Positions 35,416-42,652 of a stretch of DNA of 64,000 nucleotides are shown here, piece after piece. Every line of letters starts with the position of its first letter. Position 1 is the stretch's first letter. Source of the stretch: Caproiciproducens sp. NJN-50 (GTDB lineage: Bacteria > Bacillota > Clostridia > Oscillospirales > Acutalibacteraceae); contig NZ_CP035283.1 in the NCBI RefSeq assembly GCF_004103755.1, forward strand, positions 1,674,001 to 1,738,000. The letters are read 5' to 3'. The position numbers and the translations under genes are program-made. The notes beneath the pieces are model-generated. The model made no database searches. It was not told where the DNA came from and saw nothing but the letters and a program-made list of their open reading frames with translations.

Positions 35416-35781
35416 ATGTTTTTCATCATTGGAATTACCAGCGGTACAAGGGAACTCGGCCTGCGAGACTGCGGCTTTTTCCCCTGTTGTTCCATCCGGG
35501 GAAGCAGAGCTCTTGTCACATGCGTTTACCGCCAGTTTACCTTCTTCTTTCTGCCTCTGTTCCGTTTTGGAAAACGATATTTTGTCTCCTGCCCCAACTG
35601 CGGCGCGGTATATGAAATCAACCGGGAGGAAGGCAGGCGGATCGAGCGCGACCCCTCCGCCGAAATCGATCCGGACGCGGTCTTCCGCGTGGCAGGGCGT
35701 GCAGCGCGGTTCTGCCCGAACTGCGGAACACAGGTTGACCCGGAGAGCCGCTACTGCCCGCACTGTGGGGCAAAGCTGTAA
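35416..35781 (+). CDS. Zinc-ribbon protein with N-terminal cysteine-rich part
   Basis: 121 residues, ATG at 35416 with GGAGG upstream. The N-terminal 55 residues (MFFIIGITSGTRELG, then CGFFPCC and a hydrophobic FTFFFLPLFRFGKRYF) resemble a clostridial family whose members begin this way. Three CxxC pairs follow: CPNC (59-62), CPNC (100-103) and CPHC (114-117); the last two form a typical C-terminal zinc ribbon. The hydrophobic segment is too short and basic to be sure of membrane insertion. Function is unknown. It is followed after 17 bases by the DUF1294 gene. Confidence 0.75.
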   Translation: MFFIIGITSGTRELGLRDCGFFPCCSIRGSRALVTCVYRQFTFFFLPLFRFGKRYFVSCPNCGAVYEINREEGRRIERDPSAEIDPDAVFRVAGRAARFCPNCGTQVDPESRYCPHCGAKL

Positions 35782-35798
35782 GGATAAAGGAAAAAACG

Positions 35799-36077
35799 AT
35801 GCCTGATTATATATATTGGACTTCCTATCTGATTATTATTAATCTTGCCGCGGCGGCGGCCGTTGTTCTGGATAAACACCGGGCAAAACGTCATTTGTGG
35901 CGGGTTCCGGAAAGCAGGCTCCTGCTTCTTTCCGCTCTCGGCGGCTCCCCCGCGATGCTGCTCACCATGCTTTTGATCCGCCACAAGACAAAACACGCAA
36001 AATTCATGGTTGGGATCCCGGCAATTATGACCGTGCAGGGATTCCTTCTGTATGTTGGATTTCGATTCTTAAAGTAG
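35799..36077 (+). CDS. DUF1294 family small membrane protein
   Basis: 92 residues. The family pattern is seen in DKHRAKRHLWRVPES, LSALGGSPAML and RHKTKHAKFMVGIP. Three hydrophobic segments lie at about 6-23, 40-59 and 71-89. Function is unknown. AAAGG lies about eight bases before the ATG. It forms a two-gene unit with the preceding zinc-ribbon protein and is followed by two hairpins that end the transcript. Confidence 0.85.
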   Translation: MPDYIYWTSYLIIINLAAAAAVVLDKHRAKRHLWRVPESRLLLLSALGGSPAMLLTMLLIRHKTKHAKFMVGIPAIMTVQGFLLYVGFRFLK

Positions 36078-36103
36078 CCATGAAGCAGCCGATGAAAAAA
36101 ATA

Positions 36104-36121
36104 CGCGGCGTAATCGCCGCG
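36104..36121. repeat. Short GC hairpin after the DUF1294 gene
   Basis: CGCGGCG (36104-36110) and CGCCGCG (36115-36121) around TAAT. It has no T tract on the plus strand; A-rich sequence precedes it, so it would act, if at all, on the minus strand. Confidence 0.6.
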
Positions 36122-36132
36122 CTTATCGCACA

Positions 36133-36175
36133 AAAATGCGCTTTGAAAGATTTTAATCTATTCAAAGCGCATTTT
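36133..36175. terminator. Long bidirectional terminator between the DUF1294 and secreted-protein genes
   Basis: A nearly perfect palindrome of 43 bases: AAAATGCGCTTTGAA (36133-36147) against TTCAAAGCGCATTTT (36161-36175), with the inner arms AGATT/AATCT, so about 20 pairs, one bulged A (36160) and a two-base loop. Both ends are A or T tracts, so it can stop transcripts from both convergent genes. Confidence 0.85.
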
Positions 36176-36208
36176 GCAAAATAGTAATATTTATTTTTGG
36201 TTTTTTAT

Positions 36209-36748
36209 CTACGGCAAGTATTGTTCTTCTACAGCGCTGGCCACACCATTTTGAATTGTCAGCCAAAACACAGAAGTCGATGATGCGGAAATTCTGTCCG
36301 CCAATCCGTTTAGGTCCGATTGAAACGGCGTGCCGCTTGTGTCTCTGAAAATGCTGATTTTCGCATCCTTTGCAATCTCTATGGGATTTGTCTCCTTTTT
36401 AGAATTATAAATATAAAATCCATCCGGCATATCGTCTTGGGTTAAATGCAGTTCTTCCATACGCTTTTGATCGGAAGCCGTAACCCATTCCACTCGATCA
36501 GCCGCAACGGTTCCCGACTTGCAATCACAGCGGCTGAGATACGCGATGAATTTTTCCTCACGGAGAGAGTCAGACGCTTGCTGACCATGATCCGGTTGAG
36601 AAGAAGAAACAGATACAGAGCCGACCGGCTCACTGTCGAAAGGAGCTTTTGCAGAACAGGAACTCTCAAATCCGGCAATCAGCAATGCCAGCACACAAAT
36701 GCACGCAATCCGGAGGCATACAGGAATATTTGAAAACAACCCTATCAC
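36209..36748 (-). CDS. Secreted or lipoprotein-like protein of unknown function
   Basis: 179 residues. An N-terminal hydrophobic stretch (about 10-28, LRIACICVLALLIAGF) ends before ESSC, a poor lipobox, so it could be a plain signal peptide or anchor. A Ser/Gln-rich linker (about 43-62) follows, then about 110 residues with VEWVTASDQKRMEELHL and DMPDGFYIYN, and a C-terminal VFWLTIQNGVASAVEEQYLP. I recognise no family. The start is GTG at 36748, or TTG at 36739, with only GGGG as SD. It begins 18 bases after leuS and may be read through from it. Confidence 0.6.
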   Translation of the reverse strand: MIGLFSNIPVCLRIACICVLALLIAGFESSCSAKAPFDSEPVGSVSVSSSQPDHGQQASDSLREEKFIAYLSRCDCKSGTVAADRVEWVTASDQKRMEELHLTQDDMPDGFYIYNSKKETNPIEIAKDAKISIFRDTSGTPFQSDLNGLADRISASSTSVFWLTIQNGVASAVEEQYLP

Positions 36749-36766
36749 CCCGCAGAAAAAAATCAG

Positions 36767-39172
36767 TTACCGAACAACCAGATTGACCAGTTTCGCCGGG
36801 ACATAAATTTCCTTAACCAGTTTCTTCCCTTCTATTTCAGCGGAAATCTTACCGTTCGCCTTCGCCTGGGAAAGGGCGTCCTCTTTCGCGATGTCCGCCG
36901 GGACCGTCAGCCGCGCGCGGACCTTGCCATTGACCTGGACGGCGATTTCGATGGTTTCATCCACGCATTTCGCCTCGTCAAATTCCGGCCACTCCTGCTG
37001 GCAGACCATGCCGCCGAATCGCTGGTTTTCCCAGACCTCCTCGCAGACATGGGGAGCGAACAGGTTCAGAAGGAGAGTGAAAGTTCTGAGTTCTCCTTTC
37101 GTAATGGAGCCGGCCGCCGTAACATCGTTGATCAGCGACATCAGAGCCGCGATGGCCGTGTTGAATTTCAGGTTTTCAACGTCTTCTCCGACCTTTTTGA
37201 TTGCCTTGTTGAACGGCACTTCCAGCTCCCTGCGGATTTCATCCCCTCCGCAGACGATGTCCTGAAGGTTCCAGAACCGCTCGACAAAGCGGCGGCAGCC
37301 TTTGATTCCGTTGGTACTCCACGGCGCGGCCTTCTCAAAATCGCCGATGAACATCTCGTAAAGGCGCATCGTGTCGGCGCCGTATTCACGGACGATATCG
37401 TCCGGGTTGACAACGTTGCCGCGCGACTTGCTCATTTTTTCACCGTTTTCGCCGAGGATCATCCCGTGGCTGGTCCGCTTGGCATACGGCTCCGGAGTGG
37501 GCACGACGCCGATGTCGTAAAGGAACTTGTGCCAAAAGCGGCTGTACAGCACGTGAAGCGTCGTATGCTCCATCCCGCCGTTGTACCAGTCGACCGGAGT
37601 CCAGTATTTCAGCGCATCCTGGGACGCGAGCGCGTCATGGTCGTGCGCGTCGGTGTACCGCAGGAAATACCAGGAAGAACCGGCCCACTGGGGCATGGTG
37701 TCGGTTTCGCGCTGCGCCGGGCCGCCGCAGTGCGGGCAGGTGGTGTTGACCCAATCCGTCATGTGGGCCAGCGGCGACTCACCGTTGTCGGTCGGCTCAT
37801 AGGACTTGACGTTCGGCAGCCGGATCGGCAGTTCGCTTTCAGGAACGGGCACATAGCCGCACTTCGGGCATTTGACGATCGGGATCGGCTCCCCCCAGTA
37901 GCGCTGGCGGGAGAAGACCCAGTCGCGCAGCTTGAAGTTGACCTTCGCGCGCCCGATCCCCTTTTCGATCAGAGCATCAATGATTTTTTTCTTTGCTTCC
38001 TCGACCGAAAGCCCGTTCAGGATCCCTGAGTTGACCAGAATCCCGGTTCCGCAGTCTGTAAAGGCCTCTTCCTGTACACTGCCGCCTTTGACGACCTCGA
38101 TGATGGGAAGACCGAACTTTTTGGCGAATTCCCAGTCGCGGGTATCGTGCGCCGGAACAGCCATGATCGCGCCGGTTCCGTAGGAGACCAGAACATAGTC
38201 GGAAATGAAAATCGGGATTTCCGTCCCGTTGACCGGGTTGATCGCGCTGATTCCGTCCAGCCGGACCCCGGTTTTGTCCTTTGCGACTTCCGTGCGCTCA
38301 AAATCCGACTTTTTGGACGCTTCCTCCTGATAGGCGGAAACCTCGTCCGGATTTTTGACCATTCCCTTCCATTTTTCGAGGAGCGGATGCTCCGGGGAAA
38401 CGACCATGTAGGTCACGCCGTAGAGCGTGTCGGGCCGCGTGGTGTAAACGGTGAGTTGATCCCCCGCCGTCGTGGCGAAATCGACCTCCGCGCCCGTGGA
38501 GCGGCCGATCCAGTTGATCTGCTGCGATTTGACCCGGTCCGGGTAATCCACCAGTGCGAGATCGTCGATGAGGCGCTGCGCATACTCCGTGATTTTCAGC
38601 ATCCACTGCGATTTTACCTTGCGGACCACTTCGCTTCCGCAGCGCTCGCAAACGCCGTTGACAACCTCTTCGTTGGCCAGGACGCATTTGCAGGAGGTGC
38701 ACCAGTTGACCGCCATCTCTTTTTTATAGGCGAGGCCGTGCTTGAACAGCTGCAAAAAGATCCACTGGGTCCATTTATAATACTCCGGATCGGTCGTATT
38801 GATCTCGCGCGTCCAATCGAACGACAGGCCCAGGGATTTCAGCTGCTCCTTAAAGCGGGCCACATTCTTTTTGGTCACCTCAGCCGGGTGCACATGATTT
38901 TTAATCGCATAGTTCTCGCTGGGCAGCCCGAACGCGTCCCAGCCGATCGGATACAGAACGTTGTAACCCTGCATGCGCCGCTTGCGCGCGATGATATCCA
39001 TTGCCGTGTACGACCGCGGGTGTCCCACATGGAGTCCCTGCCCAGATGGATAGGGAAACTCGATCAGCGTGTAGTATTTCGGCATGTCATGACGGTCGGA
39101 GGCGTGAAAAACCCCGGCTTCTTCCCAGCGGTCCTGCCACTTTTTTTCAATTGGTCTGTGATCATATTTCAT
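36767..39172 (-). CDS. leuS: Leucyl-tRNA synthetase
   Basis: 801 residues. Class I motifs: HIGH box at about 40-51 (PYPSGQGLHVGH) and KMSKS in the last third (ENGEKMSKSRGNVVNPDD). The CP1 editing domain (about 220-400) and a zinc-type region with two Cys pairs (CTSCKCV to CERCGS) are present; a second Cys set (CPKCGYV to CPHCGG) lies near the catalytic domain. It is the shorter bacterial type. It lies 63 bases downstream of rsfS; that gap holds a GC hairpin but no T-box leader, which is common ahead of Gram-positive leuS genes. Confidence 0.97.
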   Translation of the reverse strand: MKYDHRPIEKKWQDRWEEAGVFHASDRHDMPKYYTLIEFPYPSGQGLHVGHPRSYTAMDIIARKRRMQGYNVLYPIGWDAFGLPSENYAIKNHVHPAEVTKKNVARFKEQLKSLGLSFDWTREINTTDPEYYKWTQWIFLQLFKHGLAYKKEMAVNWCTSCKCVLANEEVVNGVCERCGSEVVRKVKSQWMLKITEYAQRLIDDLALVDYPDRVKSQQINWIGRSTGAEVDFATTAGDQLTVYTTRPDTLYGVTYMVVSPEHPLLEKWKGMVKNPDEVSAYQEEASKKSDFERTEVAKDKTGVRLDGISAINPVNGTEIPIFISDYVLVSYGTGAIMAVPAHDTRDWEFAKKFGLPIIEVVKGGSVQEEAFTDCGTGILVNSGILNGLSVEEAKKKIIDALIEKGIGRAKVNFKLRDWVFSRQRYWGEPIPIVKCPKCGYVPVPESELPIRLPNVKSYEPTDNGESPLAHMTDWVNTTCPHCGGPAQRETDTMPQWAGSSWYFLRYTDAHDHDALASQDALKYWTPVDWYNGGMEHTTLHVLYSRFWHKFLYDIGVVPTPEPYAKRTSHGMILGENGEKMSKSRGNVVNPDDIVREYGADTMRLYEMFIGDFEKAAPWSTNGIKGCRRFVERFWNLQDIVCGGDEIRRELEVPFNKAIKKVGEDVENLKFNTAIAALMSLINDVTAAGSITKGELRTFTLLLNLFAPHVCEEVWENQRFGGMVCQQEWPEFDEAKCVDETIEIAVQVNGKVRARLTVPADIAKEDALSQAKANGKISAEIEGKKLVKEIYVPAKLVNLVVR

Positions 39173-39204
39173 TGATTCATACGCCCCTAAATTTGTATCA
39201 TTTT

Positions 39205-39229
39205 GCGCGGCAAAGGAACTCCGCCGCGC
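39205..39229. repeat. Intercistronic hairpin between rsfS and leuS
   Basis: GCGCGGC (39205-39211) pairs with GCCGCGC (39223-39229) around 11 bases. On the minus strand AAAA follows rather than T residues, so it is not a good terminator. It may mark an RNA processing or stability site. Confidence 0.5.
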
Positions 39230-39235
39230 TGAAAG

Positions 39236-39589
39236 TCAATTTAAATATGGGGATAGATACACAATCTCTCCATCCTGCCAAAGCCTGTCCAGATCGTAAA
39301 ATTTTCTGGATTCTTCTGTAAAAACATGGACCACTACATTCCCGTAGTCAAGCAGGACCCAGGAGTTGGAGCGGTATCCTTCCTTATGGCCGGGTTTGAG
39401 CCCGGATTCCTCAAGCTGAAATTCCGTTTCATCCGCAAGCGCCTTTACGTGCGTGCTGCTGGTGCCGGTTGCCAGGACAAAATAATCGGCAAGGATCGAC
39501 ACATCCCGGATTCCGATGATCTTGAGATCCTTCGCCTTTTTGCTGTCCAATATTTTCGCAGCCTTTGCGGCCAGTTCCAGTGACGTCAT
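39236..39589 (-). CDS. rsfS: Ribosomal silencing factor RsfS
   Basis: 117 residues from the ATG at 39589, with AAAGG nine bases upstream; the frame upstream includes two TTG codons. The DUF143/Oligomerisation domain is complete: DYFVLATGTSSTHVKALADE, then GYRSNSWVLLDYGNVVVHVF and the C-terminal ESRKFYDLDRLWQD. RsfS binds L14 to prevent 30S-50S joining during starvation. It stands in the usual place nadD-yqeK-rsfS and precedes leuS. Confidence 0.95.
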   Translation of the reverse strand: MTSLELAAKAAKILDSKKAKDLKIIGIRDVSILADYFVLATGTSSTHVKALADETEFQLEESGLKPGHKEGYRSNSWVLLDYGNVVVHVFTEESRKFYDLDRLWQDGEIVYLSPYLN

Positions 39590-39616
39590 TCCCAACAACC
39601 TTTCTGATTCCGTTTT

Positions 39617-40186
39617 CTAAGATTGATTCTGCAAAATCGTATGGTTATAGGCCGCGATGGTGTCGGGGTGGATCGGCCGTTTCGCATCGGCCAAATCCTT
39701 GATCGTGAAGACGATCCCCGCGATCATGGCCTCTTCAAGACTGTTCCTCGCGGCTTCCCGCATCCGCTCCACGCCGGGGTAATCCCTGTCGTCCGAAATA
39801 AAATCGGCGATAAACAGAATTTTATCCAAAAGTGTCATGTTCTCCCGTCCCGTTGTGTGATAACGTACGGCCTGCAGGATTTCAGGATCGGTTACGCCCA
39901 ATTCCCGGCGGATGTATTCCGCGCCCAGCATCGCATGCCACAGCTTCGGGGCACACCGCTCCACTTCCGTGAGACGGATGCCATACCGGTCCATGAGGTT
40001 TCTCTGCTCTTCCCGGGGAAGGTCCTTCATGATGTCGTGAAGGATCCCGGCGGTCTCCGCCTTCTTTTCGTCCGCGCCGTACCGACGGGCCAGCTGAGCC
40101 GCCGCACGGGAAACGCATACGGAATGCTCGTAACGCTGATCCCCCAGAAGGGTTCGGATCGCTGATTGATAGGACTCAAAGTTCAT
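39617..40186 (-). CDS. yqeK: Bis(5'-nucleosyl)-tetraphosphatase YqeK (HD domain)
   Basis: 189 residues from ATG 40186, which has GGAGG at 40193-40197; the extension to 40279 is unsupported. HD-domain residues are visible: RYEHSVCVS (His), AGILHDIMKDL (HD), LWHAMLGAEYI (His), VRYHTTG (His) and DKILFIADFISDDR (Asp). YqeK proteins cleave Ap4A symmetrically. It overlaps the end of nadD by 11 bases and is followed after 27 bases by rsfS. Confidence 0.93.
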   Translation of the reverse strand: MNFESYQSAIRTLLGDQRYEHSVCVSRAAAQLARRYGADEKKAETAGILHDIMKDLPREEQRNLMDRYGIRLTEVERCAPKLWHAMLGAEYIRRELGVTDPEILQAVRYHTTGRENMTLLDKILFIADFISDDRDYPGVERMREAARNSLEEAMIAGIVFTIKDLADAKRPIHPDTIAAYNHTILQNQS

Positions 40187-40799
40187 ATGATTCCTCCGAA
40201 TACAGGTGATGTCGGTAAATGTAATCGGCGACCGCCTGCGGGACATAAGCGGAAAGGTTTTCTTTTTTCCGAGCGGCATTCCGAACCATTGTGGAAGAAA
40301 TCGGCAAAAATTCGATATCGCAGATCATCGTTTTCGCCCCCGCCCTTCCGACTCTTTCCGCATATTCGTTCAGCGCTTCGCACCCACGTTCGCTCCGCGG
40401 CGCGGCGCAGACCGTTGCCAAAGAATAAATCTTCTCCGGTTCGTGCCACTTCCCCAAAGTCAGAAACATGTCCTCCCCCGTAATGAAAAACAGCTCCGAA
40501 CCGGGATTCTCCCGCTTCACAGCCAAAAGCGTGTCGGAGGTATAGCTCGGGCCGTCCCGTTCGATCTCGATGGCGCTGACCTCAAATCCGTCCCGCTCCA
40601 CCGCAAGCCGGCACATCTCCAGCCGGTCCCGCGCCGGCGCCAAATCCCGGATGACTTTATGCGGCGGAATTTTTGTGGGAATCAGCAGGACGCGGTCCGC
40701 CCCGATCCTCTGCGCGAACTGGCGGACCAAATGCAGATGCCCGTTATGGACCGGATTAAAGGTTCCGCCAAAGACCGCTAGTTTCTGCATTGTTTTCAC
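40176..40799 (-). CDS. nadD: Nicotinate-nucleotide adenylyltransferase
   Basis: 207 residues from GTG at 40799, with AAGGGAG at suitable distance; an ATG three codons later lacks such an SD. The nucleotidyltransferase loop GGTFNPVHNGHL (H18, H21) and the late ISSTMVR motif (about 170) are intact. It adenylates nicotinate mononucleotide in NAD synthesis. It is preceded by yhbY and overlaps yqeK, the conserved arrangement. Confidence 0.96.
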   Translation of the reverse strand: MKTMQKLAVFGGTFNPVHNGHLHLVRQFAQRIGADRVLLIPTKIPPHKVIRDLAPARDRLEMCRLAVERDGFEVSAIEIERDGPSYTSDTLLAVKRENPGSELFFITGEDMFLTLGKWHEPEKIYSLATVCAAPRSERGCEALNEYAERVGRAGAKTMICDIEFLPISSTMVRNAARKKENLSAYVPQAVADYIYRHHLYSEESYEL

Positions 40800-40826
40800 C
40801 CGGAACTCCCTTGTTTTTTTATCATA

Positions 40827-41132
40827 TTACTTTTTTCCCGCTTTGGGAAGCATTATTTTCGGGTCCTTTTCGTTTTTGCGGTACAAAACGAACCGGGAAC
40901 CGATCACCTGCACGGATTCGGCGTGAACCAGGGCGGCGATCCGGTCCGCCGCTTCCCGGGCGGAAACGGGCGAAGTTTCCAGCACTCTTCCCTTGATCAG
41001 TTCCCGCGCGGTCAGTGCATCGCCGGCCTGTTTGACCAGATCGTCCCCGATCCCGGATTTTCCAACGATCAGGATCGTATCGATCGGATTGGCAAGCGAG
41101 CGCAGATAGGCGCGCTGTTTTCCCGTCAGCAT
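40827..41132 (-). CDS. yhbY: YhbY-type RNA-binding protein (CRM domain)
   Basis: 101 residues, one CRM domain: LTGKQRAYLRSLANPIDTIL, VGKSGI (the GxxG-like loop), ELIKGRVL and VQVIGSRFVLYRKN. It is a ribosome-assembly-associated RNA-binding protein of the 50S particle. ATG at 41132 has GAGGAG eight bases upstream and overlaps the rdgB end by 7 bases. Confidence 0.94.
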   Translation of the reverse strand: MLTGKQRAYLRSLANPIDTILIVGKSGIGDDLVKQAGDALTARELIKGRVLETSPVSAREAADRIAALVHAESVQVIGSRFVLYRKNEKDPKIMLPKAGKK

Positions 41133-41713
41133 TTTGATTGCTCCTCATACTCTTTCAATTTTTCAGCAAAATCGCGCAGCGCGCGCCCCCGGTGGCTGAT
41201 TCTGTCCTTTTCTTCTCCCGACAGTTCCCCGAACGACTTGTCCCCGACCAGAAACAGCGGATCGTAGCCAAACCCGCCTTCGCCCTTTGTGGCAAAGGCG
41301 ATGGAACCCGCGCATTCGCCCCGCGCCGTGATCCTGCCGCCATTCGGGAACGCGCAGCAGATCGCGCAGACGAACCGTGCGCCGCGTTTTTCCACGGGGA
41401 CGTCCCGGAGTGCGCTGAGCAGCTTTTGATTGCGGTCGGAGCTGCTGGCTCCTTCCCCGGCATACCGTGCGGAATAAACGCCCGGCTGCCCGTTCAGGGC
41501 GTCCACCGCGATCCCGGAATCATCTGCGACGGCAGGAAGCCCGGTAGCCCGGCAGGCGGCTTCCGCCTTTAGACGGGCATTTTCTTCAAAGGTCCGGCCG
41601 GTTTCTTCCACTTCCTCAAGCTCCGCCGTTTCCACCGACACGGACAGAGGCGATAAAATTCTTTGAAATTCCACGACTTTGTCTGGATTATGCGTCGCCA
41701 CGATCAATCTCAT
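41126..41713 (-). CDS. rdgB: XTP/dITP diphosphatase (RdgB/HAM1)
   Basis: 195 residues from the ATG at 41713; GGAAG lies just upstream. The frame can be extended to 41794 but only over ftsY coding sequence. The HAM1 motifs IVATHNPDKVVEF, VADDSGIAVDAL, GEGGFGYDPLFL and the C-terminal SHRGRALR are present. It clears deaminated purine nucleotides from the pool. It overlaps the end of ftsY by 26 bases. Confidence 0.96.
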   Translation of the reverse strand: MRLIVATHNPDKVVEFQRILSPLSVSVETAELEEVEETGRTFEENARLKAEAACRATGLPAVADDSGIAVDALNGQPGVYSARYAGEGASSSDRNQKLLSALRDVPVEKRGARFVCAICCAFPNGGRITARGECAGSIAFATKGEGGFGYDPLFLVGDKSFGELSGEEKDRISHRGRALRDFAEKLKEYEEQSKC

Positions 41714-42632
41714 CCGATTCTTCCTTTCTTTCAAACAATGCCCTCGCGAATTGGTCCGCATCAAATGCCTGAAGATCATCCACCTGCTCTCCAACCCCGA
41801 TAAATTTTACCGGCAGGTTCAGCTCCTCCCGAATGGACAGAATTACGCCGCCCTTCGGGGTTCCGTCCAGCTTTGTCAGCACGATCCCCGTGATGTCGGC
41901 GGCGGCCTGAAATTCCCGCGCCTGATTGACGGCGTTCTGCCCGGTGGCCGCGTCCAGGACCAGAAGGACCTCTCGGTCTGCGTCCGGCGCTTCCCGCTGA
42001 ATCACGCGGTTGATTTTGGCAAGCTCCTCCATCAAGTTCTTTTTATTGTGAAGCCGTCCGGCCGTATCGCAGATAACGACATCCGCTCCCCGGGCCTTGG
42101 CGGCGGCGACGGAGTCGAACACCACGGAAGCCGGATCGCTGCCCTGCGTCTGTTTGACCAGCTCCGCCCCGGAGCGCCGCGCCCACACTTCCAGCTGTTC
42201 GATCGCGGCGGCGCGGAAGGTATCCGCCGCGCCCAGGATCACTTTTTTTCCCTGCTTTTCCAGCAGGGCCGCAAGCTTGCCGATTGTCGTGGTCTTGCCC
42301 ACGCCGTTGACCCCGATGACCAGAATCACGGAGGGTTTGGTTTCGATTTTCAGTTCTTCTCCGCCGCGGAGCAGATCCGCCACAATGGAGCGAAGCAGAT
42401 CATAAACGGCGTTCGGGTCCTTTACCCCCTGTTCCCTGACTTTCCGGCGGAGCTCGTCGCAGATGCGGCCGGCAGTCGCAACCCCGACATCCCCCAGAAT
42501 CAAGAGCTCCTCCAGCTCCTCAAACAGGGACTCGTCTATTTGGGTAAAAGAACTCAGCATGGCCGAAACGGAAGCGCCCATGCTTTCCCTTGTTCTTTTC
42601 AGGCCGTCCCTGATTTTTGAAAATAGTCCCAC
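41688..42632 (-). CDS. ftsY: Signal recognition particle receptor FtsY
   Basis: 314 residues, NG domains without the long acidic A domain of enteric FtsY. G1 is VIGVNGVGKTT (about 106-116); DTFRAAAIEQL, DTAGRLHNK and TKLDGTPKGG are the other GTPase motifs. It docks SRP-ribosome complexes at the membrane. Start is GTG at 42632 with GGAGGGG nearby. It follows smc after 20 bases, the standard rnc-smc-ftsY order. Confidence 0.97.
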   Translation of the reverse strand: MGLFSKIRDGLKRTRESMGASVSAMLSSFTQIDESLFEELEELLILGDVGVATAGRICDELRRKVREQGVKDPNAVYDLLRSIVADLLRGGEELKIETKPSVILVIGVNGVGKTTTIGKLAALLEKQGKKVILGAADTFRAAAIEQLEVWARRSGAELVKQTQGSDPASVVFDSVAAAKARGADVVICDTAGRLHNKKNLMEELAKINRVIQREAPDADREVLLVLDAATGQNAVNQAREFQAAADITGIVLTKLDGTPKGGVILSIREELNLPVKFIGVGEQVDDLQAFDADQFARALFERKEESDEIDRGDA

Positions 42633-42652
42633 GGGTTTCCCCTCCTTGCCCC

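Noticed and set aside
35325..35763. Minus-strand open frames over the zinc-ribbon gene (35325-35519 and 35362-35763)
   Set aside because: They oppose a gene with an SD, a near-consensus promoter and three CxxC pairs; they have no motif.
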